Positions 1-9,351 of a stretch of 64,000 nt of DNA are shown here, in pieces. Each line of letters starts with the position of its first letter. Within the stretch, counting starts at the first letter, position 1. Under the pieces are notes generated by a model. That model was given only the letters and a program-made list of their open reading frames with translations. It had not been told where the DNA came from and did no database searches. Source of the stretch: Flavimobilis rhizosphaerae (GTDB lineage Bacteria; Actinomycetota; Actinomycetes; Actinomycetales; Cellulomonadaceae); the NCBI RefSeq assembly GCF_014852685.1, contig NZ_JACZDF010000004.1, forward strand, positions 124,001 to 188,000. Direction: 5' to 3'. A program made the position numbers and the translations under genes.

Positions 1-1
1 G

Positions 2-1387
2 GCCGCGGCGACCGCAGCCCTCGGCGACGCGCTCTCGATCGCGGACAAGCAGGACCGCGAGAACCGCCTCGACGAGATCAAGGCGGAGATCGTCGCGCAG
101 CTCTCGGGCGACTTCGAGGGGCGTGAGAAGGAGCTCTCGGCGGCGTTCCGCTCCGTGCAGAAGCAGCTCATCCGTCAGCGCATCCTCACGGACGGCTTCC
201 GCATCGACGGTCGTGGCCTGCGGGACATCCGCACGCTCTCGGCCGAGGTCGAGGTCCTCCCGCGCGTTCACGGCTCGGCGCTCTTCGAGCGCGGCGAGAC
301 GCAGATCCTCGGTGTGACGACGCTCAACATGCTCCGCATGGAGCAGCAGCTCGACTCGCTCGCCCCCGAGACGCGCAAGCGCTACATGCACCACTACAAC
401 TTCCCGCCCTACTCGACTGGCGAGACCGGCCGCGTGGGCTCGCCCAAGCGCCGCGAGATCGGCCACGGCGCGCTCGCCGAGCGCGCGATCGTGCCGGTGC
501 TCCCGAGCCGCGAGGAGTTCCCCTACGCGATCCGTCAGGTGTCCGAGGCTCTCGGCTCCAACGGCTCGACGTCGATGGGCTCCGTGTGCGCCGCGACCCT
601 CTCGCTGCTCAACGCCGGTGTGCCGCTGCGCGCACCCGTTGCGGGCATCGCCATGGGCCTCGTCTCCGACACCGTCGACGGTGAGACCCGCTACGCGGCA
701 CTCACCGACATCCTCGGTGCCGAGGACGCGTTCGGCGACATGGACTTCAAGGTCGCCGGCACGCGGAAGTTCGTCACGGCCATCCAGCTCGACACGAAGC
801 TCGACGGCATCCCCGCCGACGTGCTCATCGGTGCCCTCGCCCAGGCGAAGGAGGCTCGCCTCGCGATCCTCGACGTCATCGAGGAGGCCATCGACGTGCC
901 GGACGAGATGTCGCCGTTCGCCCCGCGCGTCATCACGGTGAAGGTCCCCGTCGACAAGATCGGCGAGGTCATCGGCCCGAAGGGCAAGATGATCAACCAG
1001 ATCCAGGACGAGACGGGCGCGGACATCTCGATCGAGGACGACGGCACCGTGTACATCGGTGCCACGGACGGCCCGTCGGCCGAGGCCGCCCGCGCGGCGA
1101 TCAACGCGATCGCCAACCCGCACGTTCCCGAGATCGGTGAGCGCTTCGTCGGCACCGTCGTCAAGACGACGACGTTCGGCGCGTTCGTCTCGCTGTCGCC
1201 CGGCAAGGACGGTCTGCTGCACATCAGCCAGATCCGTCGTCTCGTCGGCGGCAAGCGTGTCGAGAACGTCGAGGACGTCCTCTCGATCGGCCAGAAGGTC
1301 CAGGTCGAGATCGGCGAGATCGACCCGCGCGGCAAGCTGTCGCTCCACGCGGTCGTCGAGGACGAGCCGGCAGGGGACGACGCCTGA
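2..1387 (+). CDS. pnp: Polyribonucleotide nucleotidyltransferase (PNPase), 3' part
   Basis: The frame is open from the window edge, so the first RNase PH domain lies outside. Visible are the end of the helical linker domain, the second RNase PH domain with the acidic residues in [11 protein letters not shown] (about 715-750) that match the metal-binding aspartates of the family, a KH domain with GPKGK at 974-988, and a C-terminal S1 domain from about 1137 (GERFVGTVV). PNPase is a trimeric phosphate-dependent 3'-5' exoribonuclease of mRNA decay. The M16 peptidase gene begins one base after the stop, so both are probably on one transcript that ends at the hairpin at 2741-2783. Confidence 0.97.
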   Translation, partial: AAATAALGDALSIADKQDRENRLDEIKAEIVAQLSGDFEGREKELSAAFRSVQKQLIRQRILTDGFRIDGRGLRDIRTLSAEVEVLPRVHGSALFERGETQILGVTTLNMLRMEQQLDSLAPETRKRYMHHYNFPPYSTGETGRVGSPKRREIGHGALAERAIVPVLPSREEFPYAIRQVSEALGSNGSTSMGSVCAATLSLLNAGVPLRAPVAGIAMGLVSDTVDGETRYAALTDILGAEDAFGDMDFKVAGTRKFVTAIQLDTKLDGIPADVLIGALAQAKEARLAILDVIEEAIDVPDEMSPFAPRVITVKVPVDKIGEVIGPKGKMINQIQDETGADISIEDDGTVYIGATDGPSAEAARAAINAIANPHVPEIGERFVGTVVKTTTFGAFVSLSPGKDGLLHISQIRRLVGGKRVENVEDVLSIGQKVQVEIGEIDPRGKLSLHAVVEDEPAGDDA

Positions 1388-1388
1388 C

Positions 1389-2717
1389 GTGAGCTGGAAC
1401 CTTCCTCTCACCCGCGCGGGTGAGCCGGGGAGCGAGCTGACCGCCGGGCAGGACGGCACCGTCATCCGACGGTCCGTCCTGCCCGGCGGTCTTCGCGTCC
1501 TCACCGAGTCCATGCCGGGCCAGCGCTCGGCGAGCATCGGCATGTGGGTCGGCGTCGGCTCCCGTGACGAGACGTCGGGCCACTTCGGCTCGACGCACTT
1601 CCTCGAGCACCTGCTCTTCAAGGGCACGGAGCGGCGTGACGCCATGTCGATCGCGGAGGCCTTCGACGAGGTCGGTGGCGAGGCCAACGCGGCGACCGCC
1701 AAGGAGAGCACGTGCTACTACGCGCGCGTGCTCGACCAGGACCTGCCCATGGCGGTCGACGTCATCATGGACATGATGACGTCGGCGCGGCTTGACGCCG
1801 ACGAGCTCGAGACCGAGCGCGGTGTCATCCTCGAAGAGCTCGCCATGAATGACGACGACCCGACGGACGTCGTCCACGAGGAGTTCTCGAAGGCGGTCCT
1901 CGGCGACACGCCGCTCGGCCGCCCGATCGGCGGGACGCCGCAGGCGATCCGCGACGTCCCCCGGGACGCCGTGTGGGAGCACTATCGGTGGCACTACCGG
2001 CCGGAGACGCTCGTCGTCACGGCCGCGGGCAACGTCGACCACGACGAGCTGTGCCGTCAGGTGTCGGAGGCGGCGGTCGCCGGGGGCTGGACCCTCGCCG
2101 CGGGTGCCTCACCTCGTCCCCGACGCGGCGACGATCTTGACGATGTCGTGCTCCCGACGGAGCCCGCGCACGTCGAGATCTCGCGGCCCGTCGAGCAGGC
2201 GAACGTCGTGCTCGGCACCGTGGGCCTTCGGGCGTCCGACGAGCGCCGGTACGTCATGACGGTGCTCAACGCGACGCTCGGCGGCGGCATGTCGTCACGC
2301 CTGTTCCAGGAGATCCGGGAGAAGCGCGGTCTGGCGTACTCGACGTACTCCTTCGCGTCCGGCTACGCGGGCGCGGGGGTGTTCGGTCTCTACGCGGGCT
2401 GCGCGCCCTCGCGCGTCGACGAGGTGACGGAGCTGCTCGTCGCGGAGCTCGAGAAACTTGCCGACGGCGGCATCACGGAAGCCGAGCTCCGTCGCTCGCA
2501 AGGCCAGCTCCGCGGCGGGCTCGTCCTCGGCCTCGAGGACTCGGGTTCGCGCATGACGCGGCTCGGCAAGTCCGAGCTCACGTACGGTGAGCTCCTCTCG
2601 GTGGACGAGGCGCTTGAGCGCGTCCTGGCGGTGACGCGCGCTGACGTCCAGGCGCTCGCGCAAGAGCTCGCCTCACGTCCGCGCACGACGGTGAGGGTCG
2701 GGCCCTTCGGGGGCTGA
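1389..2717 (+). CDS. M16 family zinc metallopeptidase (insulinase/PqqL-like)
   Basis: A 442-residue protein starting at GTG one base after pnp. It has the inverted zinc motif HxxEH (HFLEH, about residues 75-79) and the downstream glutamate in the AKEST segment, so the N-terminal catalytic half is intact. A second M16-type half with the conserved RLF and RGLAYS segments follows. In actinobacteria a peptidase of this family sits next to pnp; its substrate is not known. The longer frame reaching back into pnp overlaps a conserved gene and is unlikely to be translated. The family call is firm, the role is not. Confidence 0.93.
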   Translation: MSWNLPLTRAGEPGSELTAGQDGTVIRRSVLPGGLRVLTESMPGQRSASIGMWVGVGSRDETSGHFGSTHFLEHLLFKGTERRDAMSIAEAFDEVGGEANAATAKESTCYYARVLDQDLPMAVDVIMDMMTSARLDADELETERGVILEELAMNDDDPTDVVHEEFSKAVLGDTPLGRPIGGTPQAIRDVPRDAVWEHYRWHYRPETLVVTAAGNVDHDELCRQVSEAAVAGGWTLAAGASPRPRRGDDLDDVVLPTEPAHVEISRPVEQANVVLGTVGLRASDERRYVMTVLNATLGGGMSSRLFQEIREKRGLAYSTYSFASGYAGAGVFGLYAGCAPSRVDEVTELLVAELEKLADGGITEAELRRSQGQLRGGLVLGLEDSGSRMTRLGKSELTYGELLSVDEALERVLAVTRADVQALAQELASRPRTTVRVGPFGG

Positions 2718-2740
2718 GCTCCGCGCAGACCGCGATGGTT

Positions 2741-2783
2741 CGACGGGTCGGGGGCTGCTGCGACAGCATCCCCTGACCCGTCG
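2741..2783 (+). terminator. Intrinsic terminator after pnp-M16 peptidase
   Basis: A 20-pair hairpin: 2741-2760 pairs with 2764-2783 around the loop CGA, with one G-T pair (2750/2774) and one mismatch (2755/2769). There is no T tract, which is common for actinobacterial terminators. It lies 24 bases after the peptidase stop and before the dapB promoter. Confidence 0.85.
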
Positions 2784-2859
2784 CTCCGTGTCCGGCGCGG
2801 ATGACGCGAGTCGTGGGACGCGACGGCGTCGGGCGCACTGCGGCGTCTAGGCTGACCTC

Positions 2860-3627
2860 GTGACTTCAACGATCAAGGTGGCGGTGCTCGGCGCCGCGGG
2901 CCGTATGGGGACCAACGTCTGCGCGGCCGTCGAGGGCGCTGCGGATCTCGAGCTCGTCGCGCGGCTGGACGCCGGTGACGACATCGCGGCCGGGCTCGCG
3001 GCGAGCGGCGCGGACGTCGTCGTCGACTTCACGGTGCCCTCCGTGACCGAGGCCAACGTCCATGCCGCAATCGACGCCGGCATGCACGTCGTCGTCGGGA
3101 CGACGGGCTGGGACGACGACTCGCGCGGACGCGTCACGGACCATCTTGCGCGCAGGGCGGCCGAGGGCGTCGCCCTCGGTGTGCTCATCGCCCCGAACTT
3201 CGGCCTGTCCGCGGTTCTCGCGATGACGTTCGCGGCGAAGGCCGCGCGTTACTTCGAGTCCGTCGAGGTCGTCGAGCTCCACCACCCTGACAAGGTCGAC
3301 GCTCCGAGCGGCACCGCGCGGCACACGGCGCGCGCGATCGCGGCCGCCCGTGCGGAGGCGGGCGTCGCGCCGAGCCCCGACGCGACCGAGGACGGCTGGG
3401 AGGCGCGCGGCATGGACGTCGACGGCGTGCGCGTCCACGCGGTGCGCCTGCGTGGGCTCGTCGCGCACGAGGAGATCCTCCTCGGCAACGTCGGTGAGCA
3501 GCTCTCGATCCGTCAGGACTCCTTTGACCGGATGTCCTTCATGCCGGGCGTGCTGCTCGGCGTGCGCGAGGTCGGCGGTCGGCCTGGCCTCACCGTCGGC
3601 CTTGAGCACGTGCTCGATCTTTCCTGA
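2860..3627 (+). CDS. dapB: 4-hydroxy-tetrahydrodipicolinate reductase
   Basis: A 255-residue enzyme that reduces hydroxy-tetrahydrodipicolinate with NAD(P)H in the lysine/diaminopimelate pathway. The nucleotide-binding loop GAAGRMG is at residues 11-17; the catalytic segment with H141, H142 and K145 is followed by the substrate loop APSGT (148-152). The length is typical. GTG at 2860 is preceded by TAGGCT at 2848-2853 with only six bases between, so the mRNA is probably leaderless. The stop overlaps the next start by one base. Confidence 0.97.
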   Translation: MTSTIKVAVLGAAGRMGTNVCAAVEGAADLELVARLDAGDDIAAGLAASGADVVVDFTVPSVTEANVHAAIDAGMHVVVGTTGWDDDSRGRVTDHLARRAAEGVALGVLIAPNFGLSAVLAMTFAAKAARYFESVEVVELHHPDKVDAPSGTARHTARAIAAARAEAGVAPSPDATEDGWEARGMDVDGVRVHAVRLRGLVAHEEILLGNVGEQLSIRQDSFDRMSFMPGVLLGVREVGGRPGLTVGLEHVLDLS

Positions 3628-4076
3628 TGCGCAGGGGACTGCTGCCGGCGCTCGCCGTCACGGCGCTGCTCGCGATCTACGTGTGGGCGATCGCCGGGCG
3701 CGGCGTCGCGCTGCTGAATACGGGCGAGCCCGTGGGCATCGCGCTCGGCGCGGCCGTGCTCGCGATCCCGCTGCTCGTCATCTGGCTCATCTGGCGTGAG
3801 TGGTCGCTTGCGGCTCACGTCCAGCGCATGGCCGACGAGCTCGCGGCGTCGGACGAGCTGCCGGTCGACGACCTGCCGCGCTCACCGGGCGGGCGCATCG
3901 ACCGTGCCGCGGCGGACGAGGCGTTCGCGCTCGCGCGCACGAAGGCGGAGGCAGCTCCTGAGGACTGGCGTGCCTGGTACCACCTCGCGTTCGCGTACGA
4001 CGCGGCGGGCGACCGGCGTCGTGCCCGCGCGACGCTGCGTCACACCGCGAAGCTCCACGGGCGCGCGGCGGGCTGA
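3627..4076 (+). CDS. Small membrane protein with a TPR-like C-terminal helix pair
   Basis: A 149-residue protein whose ATG shares a base with the dapB stop (TGATG), so it is translationally coupled. Two hydrophobic segments (about residues 5-24 and 36-58) are followed by a cytoplasmic region with one tetratricopeptide-like helix pair (about 100-142, with W, A and Y spacing of the kind seen in TPRs). Proteins of this layout occur beside dapB in related actinobacteria, but I do not know a function. It is probably a membrane-anchored adaptor; that is inference from the fold only. Confidence 0.8.
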   Translation: MRRGLLPALAVTALLAIYVWAIAGRGVALLNTGEPVGIALGAAVLAIPLLVIWLIWREWSLAAHVQRMADELAASDELPVDDLPRSPGGRIDRAAADEAFALARTKAEAAPEDWRAWYHLAFAYDAAGDRRRARATLRHTAKLHGRAAG

Positions 4077-4124
4077 CCGTCCCGCGCGCTCGGGCGCGGC
4101 GGCCCCGGCCTCGGGGTCCGACCG

Positions 4125-4634
4125 TCAGAGAGTCGCGCTCCACCGGCTCTCGACGACCTCGCGCCCGCCGACGTCGAGCGTGCGACGGCGCCCGTCGGCC
4201 GCCATGCCAGCGCCTGAGAGGAAGTGCTCGCGGCCCTCGTCGCCCGCGAGGACCCACGCCGAGACCTCCTCGGCACCGTCCTGGCGCAGCCGGTCGACGG
4301 CCGCGGACAGCAGGCGTGAGCCGTGGCCCTTCCGACGCTCGTCGGGTGCGACCTCGAGGCCGGCAATGGCGCCGGGGGAGAGCGCGACGTAGCCGACGAC
4401 GCGGGGGCCAGCGCACGCGACGAGCACCGCGAAGCCGGGGCCGGGCGGCGTGCCGACGGCGGCCGCCCACTGGGTCCGGAAGCCGTCGGGGTCGAGGCGG
4501 TCGAGGACGTCGGCGCCGAGGGCGCCGGCGTGCGTCGCTCGCCACGCGGCGATCTGGAGGTCGGCCATGGCGACCTCGTCGCCCGGCACGGCCGGGCGGA
4601 CGGAGACGTCCGCGGTCGGGGAGAACAGACTCAT
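4125..4634 (-). CDS. GNAT family N-acetyltransferase
   Basis: A 169-residue protein with the acetyl-CoA signature RRKGHG (family pattern R/Q-x-x-G-x-G/A) in the middle, preceded by the beta strand GLEVAPDE. The N-terminal segment reads as an acceptor-binding motif of the RimI type. The substrate cannot be told from the sequence. Start: ATG at 4634; a frame-consistent start 13 codons upstream (4673) exists but has no better signal. It converges on the small membrane protein gene and may share a terminator with it in the 48 bases between them. Confidence 0.88.
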   Translation of the reverse strand: MSLFSPTADVSVRPAVPGDEVAMADLQIAAWRATHAGALGADVLDRLDPDGFRTQWAAAVGTPPGPGFAVLVACAGPRVVGYVALSPGAIAGLEVAPDERRKGHGSRLLSAAVDRLRQDGAEEVSAWVLAGDEGREHFLSGAGMAADGRRRTLDVGGREVVESRWSATL

Positions 4635-4692
4635 GGGTCCAGTCTCTCCCGTCCGCGGACGTCCCGCCGACACGCGTGCGGCGTGCGCTGAG

Positions 4693-5328
4693 TCAGTGGG
4701 CCGCGGCCGCCGCGTTGGCCGCGCGCTGGTGCGCCGTGAGCGACATGCGGTCGATCCACGCGAGCGCGAGCGCCGAGACGACGAACGCGAGGTGGATGAC
4801 GGTCTGCCAGAGCATGATCTCGCCCGTGATGCGGCCCGAGCTCGACTCGATGAACGTCCGCAGCAGGTGGACGGACGAGATGCCGATGATCGACATCGCG
4901 AGCTTGGTCTTGAGGACGTTGGCGTTGACGTGGCTCAGCCACTCGGGCTGGTCCGGGTGGCCGTCGAGACGCATGCGGGACACGAACGTCTCGTAGCCGC
5001 CGACGATCACCATGATGAGGAGGTTGGAGATCATGACGACGTCGACGAGGCCGAGCACCGCGAGCATGATCTCCTCGGCACCGAACGCGTGCTCGACGAC
5101 CGCGTGCGTCACGGGGTCCTCGGTCGTGTGGACGCCCGTGAACCCGCCGACGATCAGGTGCCAGAGCTCCTTGAGGAACTGCCACACGTAGATGACCTGC
5201 GCGACGATGAGGCCGAGGTAGAGCGGGGCCTGCAGCCATCGGGAGGCGAAGATCATCGCGCCGAGCGACGAGCTGTAGCGCGGTCCGGCGAGGGTCGGGT
5301 CGGGCGTGGGGGTGCTGAGCTCGCTCAT
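4693..5328 (-). CDS. UPF0114 (YqhA-like) inner membrane protein
   Basis: A 211-residue protein closely matching the E. coli YqhA family: ASRWLQAPLY near the N-terminus, a long acidic insert, then LVDVVMISNLLIMV, GYETFVS, ISSVHLLR and VIHLAFV. Four membrane spans are predicted from the hydrophobic stretches. The family is widespread and of unknown function. ATG 5328 is chosen because of GGAAGG six bases before it; an upstream in-frame start (5403) would add 25 residues not seen in the family. A -10-like TAGCCT (reverse strand, 5363-5368) gives a leader of about 30 bases. Confidence 0.92.
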   Translation of the reverse strand: MSELSTPTPDPTLAGPRYSSSLGAMIFASRWLQAPLYLGLIVAQVIYVWQFLKELWHLIVGGFTGVHTTEDPVTHAVVEHAFGAEEIMLAVLGLVDVVMISNLLIMVIVGGYETFVSRMRLDGHPDQPEWLSHVNANVLKTKLAMSIIGISSVHLLRTFIESSSGRITGEIMLWQTVIHLAFVVSALALAWIDRMSLTAHQRAANAAAAAH

Positions 5329-5434
5329 GGCGGCCTTCCGGTCGTCAGTCGTGGGAGGCATCAGGCTAGGTGCACCTACGTCGCGGCACGTCGGAGTGTG
5401 CACGATCCGGACGCGCCGGCGTCCCAGATCCCGG

Positions 5435-6892
5435 TCACATCGCGACGTAGACGGTCTCGAGGTACTCCTCGAGCCCTGCCTCGCCGCCCTCGCGGCCGAG
5501 ACCTGACATCTTCACGCCACCGAAGGGCGCGCTCGCGTCGGAGACCATGCCGCGGTTGAGACCGATCATCCCCGCCTCGAGCTCGTCCGCGAGGCGCATC
5601 GCGGTGCTCAGATCGCGCGTGTGGGCATACGCGACGAGGCCCGCGTCGGTGTCGTTCGCGAGCGCGATGCCCTCGTCGAGGGTGCCGAAGCGGGTGACGG
5701 GCGCGACGGGACCGAAGATCTCCTCGCGGAGCACGACGCTGTCGGCGGGGACGTCCGCGAGCACCGTCGGCGCGAAGAAGTGGCCGGGGCCGCGCGGGGC
5801 GTCCCCACCGGTCGTCACGCGGGCACCGTCGGCGAGCGCGGCCGCGACGGTCTCGTCCATGCGGTCGACCGCGGATGCTTCGATGAGCGGGCCCACCTCG
5901 ACGCCGTCGCGCGCCCCGGGGCCGACGCGCAGCCGCGCGAACGCCTCGGTGAGCCGGGCCGTGAGCTCGTCGGCGATGCCGGCCTGCGCGTAGATGCGGT
6001 TCGCGGCGACGCACGTCTGCCCGGAGTTGCGCATCTTCGCCTGGAGGAGGCTCGTCACGGCGAGATCGAGGTCCGCGTCGTCGCACACGAGGAACGGGGC
6101 GTTGCCGCCGAGCTCCATCGACGTGCGCAGGATGCCGCGGGAGGCACCCGCGAGGAGGGTGCGGCCGACGTCGGTCGAGCCCGTGAACGACAGCTTGCGC
6201 AGGCGGCGGTCGGCGAGCAGCGGCTCGGTGAGACGGCTCGCGCTCGTGCCCGTGACGACGTTGAGCACTCCGGTCGGAAGGTCGTGCGTCGCGAGCGTCG
6301 TGCGGACGATCTCGGCGACGAGCATCGTCGTGAGCGGCGTGAGGCGCGCGGGTTTGACGACAACGGTGCAGCCCGCGGCGAGCGCGGGCGCGATCTTGCG
6401 CGTCGCCATCGCGAGCGGGAAGTTCCACGGCGTGACGAGGAGCGAGGGGCCGACGGGTCGGCGCGAGACGATCTGCCGAACGCCGCCCGCGGGGGCCGTG
6501 CGCGTGAGGCCGCCCATGCGCACCGCCTGCTCGGCGTACCAGCGGACGTAGTCGGCGCCGTACGTGAGCTCGGCACGCGACTCCGCGAGCGGCTTGCCGC
6601 CCTCGGCGGTGATGAGAGCGGCGATCTCCTCGCCGCGCGCGAGCAGCGTGCGGTGGACGTCGGCCAGGACGTCGGCGCGGGCACGCGGCGAGGCGGCCCG
6701 CCACGCCGGGGCGGCGTCGGCCGCGGCGTCGAGCGCTGCGAGCCCGGTGGCGCCGTCCGCGTCGGCGACCTCGGCGAGGACGTCACCGGTCGCGGGGTCG
6801 TGCACCGCGAACGTGCTCGGGGCGGGAAGCCACGCGCCGCCGATGAGGGAGCCGGTGGGGAGATCGTGGGGGAGCTGCGTCGTTGGAGCCAT
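5435..6892 (-). CDS. gabD: NAD(P)-dependent aldehyde dehydrogenase, succinate-semialdehyde type
   Basis: A 485-residue enzyme of the aldehyde dehydrogenase superfamily, closest to GabD. It has [14 protein letters not shown] for the cofactor fold, the general base in LELGGNAPF, the catalytic cysteine about residue 294 in SGQTC, and EIFGPV near the end. It should oxidise succinate semialdehyde to succinate, the last step of GABA breakdown, but the aldehyde preference is not certain. ATG 6892 is preceded at six bases by CAAGAT, a possible -10 for a leaderless message. It is divergent from thyA. No aminotransferase partner (gabT) lies beside it. Confidence 0.88.
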   Translation of the reverse strand: MAPTTQLPHDLPTGSLIGGAWLPAPSTFAVHDPATGDVLAEVADADGATGLAALDAAADAAPAWRAASPRARADVLADVHRTLLARGEEIAALITAEGGKPLAESRAELTYGADYVRWYAEQAVRMGGLTRTAPAGGVRQIVSRRPVGPSLLVTPWNFPLAMATRKIAPALAAGCTVVVKPARLTPLTTMLVAEIVRTTLATHDLPTGVLNVVTGTSASRLTEPLLADRRLRKLSFTGSTDVGRTLLAGASRGILRTSMELGGNAPFLVCDDADLDLAVTSLLQAKMRNSGQTCVAANRIYAQAGIADELTARLTEAFARLRVGPGARDGVEVGPLIEASAVDRMDETVAAALADGARVTTGGDAPRGPGHFFAPTVLADVPADSVVLREEIFGPVAPVTRFGTLDEGIALANDTDAGLVAYAHTRDLSTAMRLADELEAGMIGLNRGMVSDASAPFGGVKMSGLGREGGEAGLEEYLETVYVAM

Positions 6893-7031
6893 GGGACCAT
6901 CTTGCGCCTCGGGCGCTCGTCGCGCGCCGGAACCCTGGCGCGTGCAGCCGCCGCGCGCGCAGGCGCCTGCCCCGTGCGGCGCGCCGTGGACGTGCACGCG
7001 CTGTCGGGTCGCCATCCCGTACCGTGCCTCT

Positions 7032-7829
7032 ATGGTCGACACGCAGTACGAGGATCTCCTGCGCGACGTGCTCGAGCACGGCACCCCCAAGGCGGACCGG
7101 ACGGGCACGGGCACGCGCTCGGTCTTCGGCCGACAGCTGCGCTGGGACCTCGCGCAGGGTTTTCCGCTCGTCACGACGAAGCGCGTCCACGTGCGGTCGG
7201 TCGTCGGCGAGCTCCTGTGGTTCCTCCGGGGCGACTCGAACGTCCGCTGGCTCCAGGAGCACGGCATCCGGATCTGGAACGAGTGGGCGGACGCCGACGG
7301 TGAGCTCGGCCCGGTCTACGGCGTCCAGTGGCGTTCGTGGCCGACGCCCGACGGCGGGCACGTCGACCAGATCACGAAGGTGGTCGAGGACCTGCGCGCG
7401 AACCCCGACTCGCGCCGGCACATCGTCTCGGCGTGGAACGTCGCTGAGCTCGACAAGATGGCGCTCGCGCCGTGCCACGCGTTCTTCCAGTTCTACGTCG
7501 CGGACGGCCGGCTCTCATGCCAGCTCTACCAGCGCTCGGCAGACATGTTCCTCGGCGTGCCCTTCAACATCGCGTCGTACGCGCTGCTCACGCACATGGT
7601 CGCGCAGCAGGCGGGCTACGAGGTCGGGGACTTCGTGTGGACGGGCGGCGACGTCCACGTCTACGACAACCACCACGCGCAGGTGCGCGAGCAGCTGAGC
7701 CGTGAGCCGTTCCCGTTCCCGACGCTCGCGCTGCGCAAGGCTGCGTCGATCCTCGACTACACGTTCGACGACGTCGTCGTCGAGGGGTACAAGAACCACC
7801 CGGCGATCGCGGCGCAGGTGGCGGTGTGA
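7032..7829 (+). CDS. thyA: Thymidylate synthase (ThyA type)
   Basis: A 265-residue folate-dependent thymidylate synthase that methylates dUMP to dTMP. The nucleophile is Cys148 in [10 protein letters not shown]; the phosphate-binding arginines (RTGTGT, SRRH) and QRSADMFLG are intact. ATG 7032 is six bases after TACCGT (7020-7025), a leaderless arrangement. The stop overlaps the GTG of folA by four bases (GTGA), so the enzyme that produces dihydrofolate is coupled to the one that recycles it. Confidence 0.98.
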   Translation: MVDTQYEDLLRDVLEHGTPKADRTGTGTRSVFGRQLRWDLAQGFPLVTTKRVHVRSVVGELLWFLRGDSNVRWLQEHGIRIWNEWADADGELGPVYGVQWRSWPTPDGGHVDQITKVVEDLRANPDSRRHIVSAWNVAELDKMALAPCHAFFQFYVADGRLSCQLYQRSADMFLGVPFNIASYALLTHMVAQQAGYEVGDFVWTGGDVHVYDNHHAQVREQLSREPFPFPTLALRKAASILDYTFDDVVVEGYKNHPAIAAQVAV

Positions 7830-8347
7830 GCGAGCGCGCGCCGGGCACGTGGCTCGGCATGATCTGGGCGCAGGACTCGAGCGGCGGCATCGGCATGGGC
7901 GGGACCCTGCCGTGGCACCTCCCGGAGGATCTCGCGTTCTTCCGCGAGCAGACGCGCGGGCACGCGGTCGTCATGGGGCGCAAGCAGTGGGAGTCGCTTC
8001 CCGAGCGTGTCCGACCGCTGCCGGGCCGCCGCAATATCGTCCTCACGCGCGACGCCTCGTACGAGGCTCCGGGAGCCGAGACGGTGCGCTCGCTCGCGGA
8101 CGCGCTCGCCCGCGTCGCGGGGGAGCGCGCCTGGATCATCGGCGGCGGTCAGGTGTACGCCCAGGCCATCGACGACGCCGACGAGCTCGTCGTCACGACG
8201 ATCGACGGTGACTACGACGTCGACGTCCACGCCCCCGTGATCGGGGAGGACTGGACGCTCGTCGCGCGCGAGCCCGGCGCGGGCTGGACGACTGCCGCGA
8301 ACGGCATGCGCTATGCGGTCGAGCGTTACGAGCGCACCGGCGGCTGA
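7826..8347 (+). CDS. folA: Dihydrofolate reductase
   Basis: A 173-residue DHFR that reduces dihydrofolate made by ThyA. It has the N-terminal MIWAQ strand, the flexible loop [17 protein letters not shown] with the substrate-binding acid, GRKQWESLP, and the NADPH motif WIIGGGQVY. It starts at GTG within the thyA stop, so translation is coupled. A hairpin follows immediately at 8352-8376. Confidence 0.97.
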   Translation: MSERAPGTWLGMIWAQDSSGGIGMGGTLPWHLPEDLAFFREQTRGHAVVMGRKQWESLPERVRPLPGRRNIVLTRDASYEAPGAETVRSLADALARVAGERAWIIGGGQVYAQAIDDADELVVTTIDGDYDVDVHAPVIGEDWTLVAREPGAGWTTAANGMRYAVERYERTGG

Positions 8348-8351
8348 GTCG

Positions 8352-8376
8352 GGGCCGTGCGCGCACAGCACGGCCC
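8352..8376. terminator. Hairpin between folA and the convergent deacetylase gene
   Basis: A perfect 9-bp GC-rich stem (8352-8360 with 8368-8376) and a 7-base loop, five bases after the folA stop. It can serve both converging transcripts. Confidence 0.65.
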
Positions 8377-8398
8377 GGACGGAGCGCGGCTCGGCGGA

Positions 8399-9229
8399 TC
8401 AGCGGTGCGCGGGCACCGCGTCGACGATCTCGCTCATCGTCACGAAGCGCATGCCGCGCTCTGTGAGCGTCCGCACGAGCCGCTCGACCGCGGCGTAGAG
8501 CGACTCGGCCGGAGTGCCACGTCCGTCGTGGCAGAGGATGACCATGCCGGGGCTCGCTGTCGCGAGATCCCGGTCGACCTTGGCCTCAGCGCCGTCGGTC
8601 GGCAGGTGGTGCGACCACAGGGCGACGTCGTAGTCGAGCTCGGCCGCCGCGTACAGTACGGGTGCGTCCATGCGCCCGTACGGCGGGCGCAGCCAGCGCG
8701 GGGTCGTGCCGGTGACGTCGACGAGCGCTTCGTGCGTGCGCGTGAGGTGGTCGAGGCACTCGGCCGCCTCGTAGCGTGTGAGGTCCGTGTGGTCCCAGCC
8801 GTGCGATCCGATCTCGTGACCGCCCTCGACGACCGCGCGGGCGATGCCCGGATGCTCGCGTGCTGCTGAGCCGTGCTGGAAGAACGTCGCCCGGGCGTCG
8901 TGCCGGGCGAGGATCTCGAGGACGAGCGGCGTCCAGCGAGGGTCGGGACCGTCGTCGAAGGTGAGCGCGACGAGCGGTTCGGCGCACCCCGCGCGCCACA
9001 CGACACGGGACGCGCAGGCGGTCGTGCGTGTCTCGGGTCGCGGCGAGACGCGGTACGTGGGTGGGCGACGGTCGCTCCGCGCGGCTTGTGCGACGGAACC
9101 ACCGACGGCGCCGAGCGCACCCACCGCCGCGACGGTCGCCATGCCGCGCAAGACCGCGCGGCGCCCCGGCGCCGTACCTCCGGTCGTGACCTCGTCGGCG
9201 TCGTCGACCGTGTCGTTCCCCTGCCCCAT
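8399..9229 (-). CDS. Tat-exported polysaccharide deacetylase (NodB domain)
   Basis: A 276-residue protein with a twin-arginine signal (RRAVLRG at about 23-29, hydrophobic core 31-50, cut after AQA) and a NodB-homology domain: TFDDGPD with the catalytic/metal aspartates (about 92-93), the zinc histidines in SHGWDH (143 and 147), and RPPYGR. It probably removes acetyl groups from peptidoglycan or another surface glycan. ATG 9229 is fixed by TAGCAT (reverse strand, 9237-9242) seven bases upstream, which makes a longer start at 9316 unlikely. Confidence 0.92.
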   Translation of the reverse strand: MGQGNDTVDDADEVTTGGTAPGRRAVLRGMATVAAVGALGAVGGSVAQAARSDRRPPTYRVSPRPETRTTACASRVVWRAGCAEPLVALTFDDGPDPRWTPLVLEILARHDARATFFQHGSAAREHPGIARAVVEGGHEIGSHGWDHTDLTRYEAAECLDHLTRTHEALVDVTGTTPRWLRPPYGRMDAPVLYAAAELDYDVALWSHHLPTDGAEAKVDRDLATASPGMVILCHDGRGTPAESLYAAVERLVRTLTERGMRFVTMSEIVDAVPAHR

Positions 9230-9351
9230 GTGTCGGATGCTAGCGGTCCGGGCACCGACCTGCCGGGACGTCTGGCACGTGGCACGTGCCGTGCGTCCGC
9301 AGGGCGCGCCCCGCACGCGCCATGGCGTCGTCTCGCGATAGGTTGGCCTCC

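Noticed and set aside
6893-7267. A 125-codon N-terminal extension of the aldehyde dehydrogenase
   Set aside because: It runs antisense through the start of thyA and has no similarity to the family; ATG 6892 gives the normal length.
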